Of a DNA stretch of 5,615 nt, positions 1 to 5,615 are shown one piece after another. Below the pieces are notes generated by a model. The model was given only the letters and a program-made list of their open reading frames with translations. It was not told where the DNA came from and did not search any database. A program made the translations under genes and the position numbers. Positions within the stretch are counted from its first letter, which is position 1, and every line of letters starts with the position of its first letter. The stretch covers positions 1 through 5,615 of the forward strand of contig JAKLIM010000259.1 in assembly GCA_022709605.1 (NCBI GenBank). Reading direction: 5' to 3'. Source of the stretch: Bacteroidota bacterium. GTDB lineage: Bacteria > Bacteroidota > Bacteroidia > Bacteroidales > Paludibacteraceae.

Positions 1-1741
1 TGACAAACAAGCCAATCTGAATTATTTTCAGGTAGCGGATGAAAAAACCGAATTCGCTATGACCGGAAATCATAAAACATTCTGGATTCCGGGTGATTAC
101 GACACCAATGAATATTTTTACACTACAACCCCTTTGTCGAAAATTGATGCTTCAAAAGTTGATGGTTCAGGCATTGGAACTCATGGATTTTTTGCGAAAA
201 ATGCTGTACAAACGCCGCTATTAATGAAAACCTCGGACGATATTTATATCAGCCTTTTCGAAGCAGCGCTTATTGATTATCCGGCCATGCAAATTTTGAT
301 TGATAAGAAAGATTATGTACTTACATCGGCCCTCGTGCCCGATGCAGTTGGGACGAAAGCATACATGCAAACGCCACACCATACACCCTGGCGTACGGTG
401 ATTGTAAGCGATAATGCAACAGATATTTTGGCTTCAAAAACCATTTTAAATCTAAACGAACCCAGTAAAATTGGAAATACCGATTTTATTAAACCACAAA
501 AATACATTGGCATTTGGTGGGGAATGCATGTACCCAACACCATGTCGTGGGATTATGCTCATGCTCCGAATATTAAACTAAAAGACACTGACTGGAATGC
601 ACTTAAACCACTCCCACAACATGGAGCAAGCACAAAAAATGTAAAACGATACATCGATTTTGCTGCCAAAAATAACATTCCGGGTGTATTAGTCGAAGGT
701 TGGAATGTGGGCTGGGAAGATTGGGCCGGAAACTGGAAAGAAGAAGTTTTTGACTTTGTAACGCCTTACCCCGATTTTGATATCAAATATCTGAATGAAT
801 ATGCACATTCAAAAGGAGTAAAACTGATCATGCATCACGAAACTTCCGCGGCGGTAACCAACTACGAACGACATATTGACAAAGCCATTGACCTAATGAA
901 AAAATACGGATACGATGCGGTAAAAACCGGTTATGTAGGTTGGATTATTCCACGCGGCGAAAGACATGATGGACAATGGATGGTGAATCATTACATTCGT
1001 GTGGCTGAGAAAATGGCCGAGAATCAGATTATGCTCGATGCACATGAGCCTGTTCGACCTACCGGATTGCACCGTACGTACCCCAACTGGATGGCTTGTG
1101 AAGCTGCCCGTGGCAATGAATTTAATGCCTGGAGCGCAGGAAATCCGCCGGAACATGAAACTATTTTGCCATTTACCCGATTGATGGGTGGACCAATGGA
1201 TTACACACCGGGAATTTTTGAAATAAAAATGAATTACTATGACCCCAAAAATACAAATCAGGTTCATACTACGCTAGCAAAGCAGCTTGCACTTTATGTA
1301 ACCATGTACAGTCCTTTGCAGATGGCTGCCGACTTACCCGAAAATTACGAGAAACGTATGGATGCTTTTCAATTTATTAAAGATGTGGCTGTAGACTGGG
1401 ACGATACGAAATATCTTGAAGCTGAACCCGGCGATTACATAACTGTAGCCAGAAAAGAGAAAAATTCAGACAACTGGTTTCTGGGAGCTATCACCGACGA
1501 AAATGCCCGAACATCAGTAATAAAATTCAATTTCCTCGACGAAAAAACCTGGTATGTGGCTACAATTTACGGAGATGCTTCAGACGCCGATTGGAAAACA
1601 AATCCAATGAGCTATAAAATTGAAAAAGTACTTGTTAACTCCAAATCAGTACTGAAACAAAAACTGGCTCCCGGTGGAGGTGCTGCTATCAGTGTGACAA
1701 AAGCTTTGAAGGATGAAATGAAGGGATTGAAAAAGATTTAA
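1..1741 (+). CDS. Glycoside hydrolase family 97, SusB-type alpha-glucosidase (5'-truncated)
   Basis: Seen: the frame is open from base 2 with no start, so the N-terminus lies off the window; the ATG at 59 sits inside a conserved GH97 stretch (TEFAMTGNHKTFWIPGDYDT) and is not the start. About 579 codons are visible. Known: GH97 enzymes are periplasmic exo-acting hydrolases with an N-terminal beta-sandwich, a TIM barrel and a C-terminal beta-domain. SusB of Bacteroides thetaiotaomicron is a calcium-dependent inverting alpha-glucosidase acting on starch oligosaccharides. Compared with SusB from memory, key glutamates are kept at unchanged mutual spacing: MHHETSA (Glu codon 839-841, SusB E439, base), DAHEP (1046-1048, E508, base and calcium), ACEAARG (1100-1102, E526, calcium) and GNEF (1118-1120, E532, general acid). 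The Glu of NEY (110-112) is a candidate for calcium ligand E194. The TIM barrel starts near YIGIWWGMH (about 504-530), and the C-terminus ends in KGLKKI like SusB. Full length should be near 738 residues, so about 160 are missing, including the signal peptide. VKTGYVG lacks the Asp expected of retaining alpha-galactosidase members. Inferred: inverting alpha-glucosidase. Exact linkage preference and membership of a Sus locus cannot be seen here. Confidence 0.95.
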   Translation, partial: DKQANLNYFQVADEKTEFAMTGNHKTFWIPGDYDTNEYFYTTTPLSKIDASKVDGSGIGTHGFFAKNAVQTPLLMKTSDDIYISLFEAALIDYPAMQILIDKKDYVLTSALVPDAVGTKAYMQTPHHTPWRTVIVSDNATDILASKTILNLNEPSKIGNTDFIKPQKYIGIWWGMHVPNTMSWDYAHAPNIKLKDTDWNALKPLPQHGASTKNVKRYIDFAAKNNIPGVLVEGWNVGWEDWAGNWKEEVFDFVTPYPDFDIKYLNEYAHSKGVKLIMHHETSAAVTNYERHIDKAIDLMKKYGYDAVKTGYVGWIIPRGERHDGQWMVNHYIRVAEKMAENQIMLDAHEPVRPTGLHRTYPNWMACEAARGNEFNAWSAGNPPEHETILPFTRLMGGPMDYTPGIFEIKMNYYDPKNTNQVHTTLAKQLALYVTMYSPLQMAADLPENYEKRMDAFQFIKDVAVDWDDTKYLEAEPGDYITVARKEKNSDNWFLGAITDENARTSVIKFNFLDEKTWYVATIYGDASDADWKTNPMSYKIEKVLVNSKSVLKQKLAPGGGAAISVTKALKDEMKGLKKI

Positions 1742-1744
1742 AGA

Positions 1745-1769
1745 ATTATATATTGTATTGATATATAAT
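1745..1769. repeat. AT-only inverted repeat just after the GH97 stop
   Basis: ATTATATAT (1745-1753) and ATATATAAT (1761-1769) are perfect reverse complements around a 7-base loop. The stem is entirely A-T, so it would be weak as RNA. It lies between the GH97 stop and the much stronger terminator hairpin. It may be chance in AT-rich sequence or a minor 3'-end structure. Confidence 0.35.
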
Positions 1770-1781
1770 AAATTAAATTTT

Positions 1782-1825
1782 CAGAATGAAGGTTTCGAAT
1801 GTATTCGGAACCTTCATTCTGTTTT
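1782..1825 (+). terminator. Rho-independent terminator after the GH97 gene
   Basis: CAGAATGAAGGTT (1782-1794) pairs perfectly with AACCTTCATTCTG (1809-1821). The stem continues inward through a T-G wobble (1795/1808) and CGAA with TTCG, closing on a TGTA tetraloop (1800-1803). This gives about 18 pairs with no bulge, followed by TTTT (1822-1825) and further A/T. The hairpin begins about 40 bases after the GH97 stop and about 150 bases before the next start, so it should close the GH97 transcript and isolate the downstream pair. The T run is short. On the opposite strand the stem is not followed by a T run, so termination should be one-directional. Confidence 0.85.
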
Positions 1826-1871
1826 AATAAATCGGTAAAAACATAATGATCTGGAAATTAAATAATTTAAT

Positions 1872-1931
1872 GAGGTAAAATTTTGCAAAAAAAAGAATAT
1901 AAAATCCAAAAATATCACTAATTTTACCCTC
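1872..1931. repeat. Spaced inverted repeat in the leader of the propeller-amidase unit
   Basis: GGTAAAATT (1874-1882) is the exact reverse complement of AATTTTACC (1920-1928). GAG before the left arm also matches CTC after the right arm if C1929 is looped out, giving about 11 paired bases. The 37-base spacer is A-rich. It lies 40-100 bases before the ATG at 1970, where a promoter or 5' leader would be expected. It could form a leader RNA stem, bind a dimeric regulator at separated half-sites, or be chance. No recognised operator was identified. Confidence 0.35.
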
Positions 1932-1936
1932 AGAAA

Positions 1937-1969
1937 ATTCAATATTTATTCAATTTACATTCATTTATT
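1937..1969 (+). repeat. Three degenerate 11-base tandem units abutting the start codon
   Basis: ATTCAATATTT (1937-1947), ATTCAATTTAC (1948-1958) and ATTCATTTATT (1959-1969) form a head-to-tail array. The ATTCA core recurs at exactly 11-base spacing, and the array ends on the base before the ATG at 1970. Pairwise identity is about 7-8 of 11. No Shine-Dalgarno sequence precedes this ATG, which is common in Bacteroidota, where an unstructured A/T-rich leader often serves ribosome recruitment. The array could be such a leader, or the units could be helically phased protein contacts. The composition is so AT-rich that chance is plausible. Confidence 0.4.
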
Positions 1970-2872
1970 ATGAAAAAAATACTACTTATATTTGTATTAT
2001 TCGGGCAATTAATCTTTGCTCAACAAGTTGGTTTTCTTTCAGTTAAAACAATTGAAAAATTAAATGGCAATGGATTCTATCATCCGGTTTTCAGTCCGAC
2101 AAGTGATTTTCTGATTGTGACCAATATGAATTTCGAAGGTTTGAAAATGATTTCGCTCAAAACCAACGAAGTAAAAACCATTACTGAAGAAAAAGGCGCA
2201 GGTTACGGCGTACGCATCAGTGACGATGGAAATTCTGTTCTGTTCAGGAAAACAGAATTGATTAAAAACTTAAAATACAGCTCCTTACATCTGCTTACTT
2301 TAAATAATAATTCACAGAAACAATTAATTTCACGTACACGCGATAATTTCACTTCTTCTTTTTCGGCCAATAAACCTTATTTTGTAAAAGGAGTGAAACT
2401 TAACCGAAAATCGGTACCCCAAAGTGAATTAAAACCGGTAATACAAATTGAAGACCGAAAAATGATTTTATACAAAGGTTCGAACAGAACTAAATTAACT
2501 CCAAACGGTGAAAATGCAAGTTATATCTGGCCATCAGTTTCACCCGATCAAACCAAAATAGTTTATACAGTTGCTTCAAAAGGTACCTGGGTTTGCGATA
2601 TTAATGGTAGCAATGTAAGGTCGCTCGGTAAATTAAGCGCCCCGAAATGGCTTAACAACAATACAATAATCGGCATGGACGACAAAGACAACAACAAGGA
2701 AGTTATTTCATCGACCATTGTAGCTGTTTCATCGGATGGAACAATGAGACAAACACTTACGAATGAGTTTGAAGTTAAAGCCATGTATCCAACTGCTTCG
2801 GTGGATGGAAAGAAAATTGCTTTTTGTACCGACAATGGAGATTTATATTTACTTAATATTGAAAATAAATAA
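1970..2872 (+). CDS. Exported TolB/WD40-like (PD40) beta-propeller protein
   Basis: Seen: 300 residues, complete. The N-terminus is a signal peptide (MKK, then a hydrophobic stretch to about residue 16) with likely signal peptidase I cleavage after Ala17 (IFA/QQ). There is no lipobox cysteine. The rest shows repeated propeller-blade motifs of the type 'aspartate-glycine turn then hydrophobic strand': FSPTSDFLIVT (41-51), ISDDGNSVLF (83-92), VSPDQTKIVYT (190-200), a shorter blade at 225-238, VSSDGTMRQTL (253-263) and ASVDGKKIAFCTDNGDLYLL (276-295). This suggests about six blades. Known: PD40/TolB-like propellers are mostly non-enzymatic binding scaffolds in the periplasm or on the surface. No catalytic residues were recognised. 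Context: the stop is 11 bases before the amidase start, so the two are probably co-transcribed, while a terminator and 228 bases separate it from the GH97 gene. Inferred: a periplasmic binding or adaptor partner of the amidase. It has no complete D(S/T)(A/I/L/M/T/V) glycosylation motif. The fold is fairly secure; the role is unknown. Confidence 0.8.
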   Translation: MKKILLIFVLFGQLIFAQQVGFLSVKTIEKLNGNGFYHPVFSPTSDFLIVTNMNFEGLKMISLKTNEVKTITEEKGAGYGVRISDDGNSVLFRKTELIKNLKYSSLHLLTLNNNSQKQLISRTRDNFTSSFSANKPYFVKGVKLNRKSVPQSELKPVIQIEDRKMILYKGSNRTKLTPNGENASYIWPSVSPDQTKIVYTVASKGTWVCDINGSNVRSLGKLSAPKWLNNNTIIGMDDKDNNKEVISSTIVAVSSDGTMRQTLTNEFEVKAMYPTASVDGKKIAFCTDNGDLYLLNIENK

Positions 2873-2883
2873 GGTCTAATGTT

Positions 2884-5615
2884 ATGAAAAAAATATATAT
2901 AATTCTACTTTCATTGTCAACTTTGGTTGCTGCAACTGCTGCCGACTTAACCGGAGTTAAGATTTACATCAACCCCGGACACGGAGGTTACAATGGTTCG
3001 AACGACAGAAATCTTATTACAATCAATTACGAATTGGGCGATACCCTGGGTTTTTGGGAATCGTACAGCAATTTGCAAAAAGGATTGGCTTTGCGTGACA
3101 TGCTTCAGGCTTCGAATGCCACAGTATATATGTCGCGAACACTAAACAGAGATGAGGACGATCGGGTACTTTCTGAAATTGCCGAGGAAGCAAATGCAAA
3201 CAATGTAGATGCATTTTTATCTATCCATAGTAATGCATTGGGCACCAACACCGGAACTAATTATTTACTATTGCTTTATCACGGATACGATAATACTCCA
3301 ACCATTGGACCGAGTCTGCCGATGGCAACAGCTGCCTGGCCACGGTTAATTACAAACGGACTAACCGTTTGGACACATTATACTACAAGTACCAATATCA
3401 GAGGCGATTATTCATTTTACGGAAACACTTCAGGTTTGGGAGTTTTGCGCCCGCTAACTGTTCCGGGATTCCTGTCTGAAGGTTCGTTTCACGATTATCA
3501 ACCCGAAACACATCGCTTGTTGAATAATGATTACCGACGATTAGAAGCAACAAACTTTCACCGATATTTCTGCGATTATTTCTCCGCCACATTACCCACA
3601 ACCGGAATTATAGCCGGTTGGGCAAAAGGAAAAGATGAAACGATTAATCACAGCAGATTCAATTACAAAGCCGGAACTACAGACAGATGGTTGCCATTAA
3701 ACGGGGCGAAAGTAAAATTGATGAATGCTGCCGGAGATTCATTAAATGTATATCATGTGGACACTTTGTACAATGGAATTTTCGCATTTCATAACCTGAC
3801 TCCCGGAACATACAAATTAAAAATTGAGGCCGTAGATCATACGACTAAAGACACCACTTTAACAGTTACAGCCGCTACAACTACTTTTGCAAAAATGTTG
3901 TTAGTCAATGAAAATATTGTAATTCAGAAAGACACAACACCCAACTATCCCGAACCGGTTCAGGAAGCAGGAATTGTGGCCGTCAACAATTATAAATTCG
4001 GAACTGCCGAACCTATAATTCCGGATTGGCTGAACCAATCGCAGATAAAGAAAGTAGTTTATCGCAACGAGAAATTATATGTATTAACGACCGAACCAAA
4101 AATAATAATTGCCAATGCTGTGACTACTACAAAAATTCGTGAAATGGATTTGACAGGAATAACCGGTGGCGTTTCAAAATTAAGCGATATCGCATTTACA
4201 GCCGATGGTTATTTATTAGGTTGCAACAAGGATACAATTTCACTACCCGAAACAAAAGGACGTTATTTTAAAGTTTATACATGGGATAATGATTCTATTG
4301 CTCCAAAATTATTGTATCAGACTCAGAATCAGGCATCATGGGCTACCGGAGTAGTTGGTGAAACAATGGCCGTGAGCGGATCTCGTTGGAAATGTGCAAT
4401 TTACACACCTTCAGTAACTGTAGGGAGCACAAAACAAATCAGAATAATGGGTTTGCAATACGAAGAAGGAATTGCTGCCATTGGCTATAAATACATGATG
4501 AGTGTCGCATATTATACCGAAGCATTGTGGGGAAAGAAAATGCAATTTACAATTTCACCAACCGGTAATGATTATTTTTTCCTCGATAGCGAAGTTGTTT
4601 TACCTACCGAATTCAAATTTGATTGGACATTAGCCGATAGATCAGCATTGGTGAACAATGGGGTTTTTGCTGAAAAATCAGGGTACACCATTCACCCTGT
4701 TGCATCAGGAATCAATTTTTTCCGTCATGCAAAACATGTTTTTATGACTTCACCGGTTTGTCAGTCCGATACTACAGCAGTAGGAGTTGCTTTATTCAAC
4801 ATTACCAACGGATTATCGAATGCTGTAAAAGTATCACAAAAACTACCTGAAGCAGGATTAGGCACACAAAAAGCAAGCTATATGGCAGCAGCCGGAAAAG
4901 TTAACGGATATGATATTGATTTATTAATTCTGGCTCAAAATGAAGGAATGGCCCGTTATAAAACAGCTTCAACAACTGTTGCCAATATTTATGCATCCGA
5001 ATTAAATCTGGCTGTTCCAAATTGCGTTTGTCCGAACACCTATAATTTCGGATTTACACTTAACGAAAATGCCTCCAATGTTGATATTAAAATTCTGAAT
5101 GGAGACAGCATTGCAAAAATTATACCCGGTGGAGCTCTGCTTAAAGGCCCAAACTCCATTGCAGGAGTAATTGATGGTGTAAATCCGGGTGAATACTCCT
5201 GGTCGGTAGCTGTAACTGCCGATGCATTAGACCGTCCGGTAAAAATTTCGGATAATACCAATGGATTAATGCAGTACAATTATCCGAGGGCAGTATCGGT
5301 CGATAATAGTTTCAACAGTTCCTATTTTGGTCGAATCTACGTTTCCGAATCTGCTTCCGGAGCATTACCTGCACGCACTACTTCAGATGGAATTTACATA
5401 TTAAATGCTGCATTACAGGACATTACTGCTCAGGCCGCAACTGCTTATAATGGTGCCATCAGTTGGGGAACATCAAGCACCAGCAGCCCGATGCGATTGT
5501 CGGTTGGTGAGGACAGTAAAGTATATGTATGCGACTGGAGTGATGCACATCCGGGCGTTTGGGTGATGGATCCCGCTTCACCGACCTCAGCATTTTCACC
5601 GGTTTTCGATGGACT
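2884..5615 (+). CDS. Secreted multidomain N-acetylmuramoyl-L-alanine amidase (Amidase_3), 3'-truncated
   Basis: Seen: 910 complete codons open to the right edge, with no stop. Start ATG 2884 begins a signal peptide (MKKIYIILL, likely cut after ATA at residue 19); AAGG at 2871-2874 is only a weak ribosome-site candidate. Residues about 24-235 are a zinc amidase domain: INPGHGG (His33), FWESYSNL (Glu59) and LSIHSNA (His115) fit the metal ligands, and GFLSEGSFHDY (Glu199) fits the catalytic glutamate. Known: Amidase_3 enzymes cleave the amide bond between N-acetylmuramic acid and L-alanine in peptidoglycan. Residues about 240-340 form a carboxypeptidase-regulatory-like beta-sandwich (LNGAKVKL, NGIFAFHNLTPGTYKL). 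Residues about 385-700 look like a beta-propeller and recall DUF4623 (LTGITGG, LSDIAFTADGYLLGCN). Residues about 720-780 match a FlgD-like Ig domain (FTLNENASNVDIKILNGD, then NPGEYSW). From about 800 a second propeller-like region begins (VYVCDWSDAHPGVWVMDP). Similar amidase fusions in Bacteroides are sometimes misnamed xanthan lyase. Nine D(S/T)(A/I/L/M/T/V) motifs are present. Inferred: an exported or surface cell-wall enzyme. Amidase activity is well supported; the roles of the other domains and the C-terminus are not known. Confidence 0.9.
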   Translation, partial: MKKIYIILLSLSTLVAATAADLTGVKIYINPGHGGYNGSNDRNLITINYELGDTLGFWESYSNLQKGLALRDMLQASNATVYMSRTLNRDEDDRVLSEIAEEANANNVDAFLSIHSNALGTNTGTNYLLLLYHGYDNTPTIGPSLPMATAAWPRLITNGLTVWTHYTTSTNIRGDYSFYGNTSGLGVLRPLTVPGFLSEGSFHDYQPETHRLLNNDYRRLEATNFHRYFCDYFSATLPTTGIIAGWAKGKDETINHSRFNYKAGTTDRWLPLNGAKVKLMNAAGDSLNVYHVDTLYNGIFAFHNLTPGTYKLKIEAVDHTTKDTTLTVTAATTTFAKMLLVNENIVIQKDTTPNYPEPVQEAGIVAVNNYKFGTAEPIIPDWLNQSQIKKVVYRNEKLYVLTTEPKIIIANAVTTTKIREMDLTGITGGVSKLSDIAFTADGYLLGCNKDTISLPETKGRYFKVYTWDNDSIAPKLLYQTQNQASWATGVVGETMAVSGSRWKCAIYTPSVTVGSTKQIRIMGLQYEEGIAAIGYKYMMSVAYYTEALWGKKMQFTISPTGNDYFFLDSEVVLPTEFKFDWTLADRSALVNNGVFAEKSGYTIHPVASGINFFRHAKHVFMTSPVCQSDTTAVGVALFNITNGLSNAVKVSQKLPEAGLGTQKASYMAAAGKVNGYDIDLLILAQNEGMARYKTASTTVANIYASELNLAVPNCVCPNTYNFGFTLNENASNVDIKILNGDSIAKIIPGGALLKGPNSIAGVIDGVNPGEYSWSVAVTADALDRPVKISDNTNGLMQYNYPRAVSVDNSFNSSYFGRIYVSESASGALPARTTSDGIYILNAALQDITAQAATAYNGAISWGTSSTSSPMRLSVGEDSKVYVCDWSDAHPGVWVMDPASPTSAFSPVFDG

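Noticed and set aside
59..61. ATG at 59 as the GH97 start codon
   Set aside because: The frame is open upstream to the left edge and the preceding codons fit conserved GH97 sequence. Starting here would remove most of the N-terminal domain and any signal peptide.
313..543. 76-codon open frame on the - strand within GH97
   Set aside because: Antisense shadow of a conserved coding region with no supporting start context or recognisable protein.
893..1267. 124-codon open frame on the - strand, and a + strand frame at 999-1184
   Set aside because: Both lie wholly within the conserved GH97 catalytic region in other frames, and their translations show no family features.
1876..1885. Possible Bacteroidota -7 element (TAnnTTTG) at TAAAATTTTG
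   Set aside because: The spacing between TA and TTTG is four bases rather than two, and no TTTG-like -33 element lies at the expected distance upstream.
1742..1969. Small gene, tRNA or other RNA gene in the intergenic region
   Set aside because: No cloverleaf or GC-rich structured element beyond the terminator was seen, and no convincing short frame; the stretch is A/T-rich leader and 3' sequence.
2563..2835. 90-codon open frame on the - strand within the propeller gene
   Set aside because: Antisense shadow of the propeller blades; no independent evidence of coding.
2879..2887. Two-codon mini-ORF ATGTTATGA whose stop overlaps the amidase ATG
   Set aside because: It could in principle couple translation, but a 9-base string like this is easily chance and has no ribosome-site support of its own.
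3023..3601. Two - strand open frames (3023-3214 and 3398-3601)
   Set aside because: They lie opposite the amidase domain, whose + strand frame is continuous and carries the zinc and catalytic residues.
5040..5279. 79-codon open frame on the - strand
   Set aside because: It lies opposite the FlgD-like Ig segment of the amidase, with no recognisable protein features.

Overview
The window looks like a chromosomal stretch from a member of the Bacteroidota, probably Bacteroidales or Marinilabiliales. This rests on visibly AT-rich DNA, a SusB-type GH97 enzyme, AT-rich leaders with no clear Shine-Dalgarno sequence, and long secreted proteins with the motif style of that phylum. It holds three genes, all on the + strand: one cut by the left edge, one complete and one cut by the right edge.

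Region 1 (1-1741) is the C-terminal three quarters of a family GH97 glycoside hydrolase. It is closest to the inverting, calcium-dependent alpha-glucosidase SusB. The reading frame is already open at the left edge, so the ATG at 59 is an internal methionine and not the start. A strong stem-loop with a short T run (1782-1825) lies about 40 bases past the stop and should end this transcript.

Region 2 (1742-1969) is a 228-base intergenic stretch. It carries a weak AT-only inverted repeat, the terminator, a spaced inverted repeat (1872-1931), and three degenerate 11-base units that run directly into the next start codon.

Region 3 (1970 to the right edge) appears to be a separate transcription unit of two exported proteins only 11 bases apart. 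The first is a 300-residue TolB/WD40-like beta-propeller protein. The second is a very large (at least 910 residues), modular N-acetylmuramoyl-L-alanine amidase: signal peptide, zinc amidase domain, carboxypeptidase-regulatory-like beta-sandwich, beta-propeller-like region resembling DUF4623, FlgD-like Ig domain, and the start of another propeller-like region. It continues past the window. The amidase should cut the peptidoglycan stem peptide from muramic acid. The small propeller is a candidate partner or adaptor, but this is inferred only from adjacency and from both proteins being exported.

The GH97 gene and the amidase unit have no evident functional link, and the terminator separates them. 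No RNA genes, mobile elements, CRISPR arrays or attachment sites were seen.
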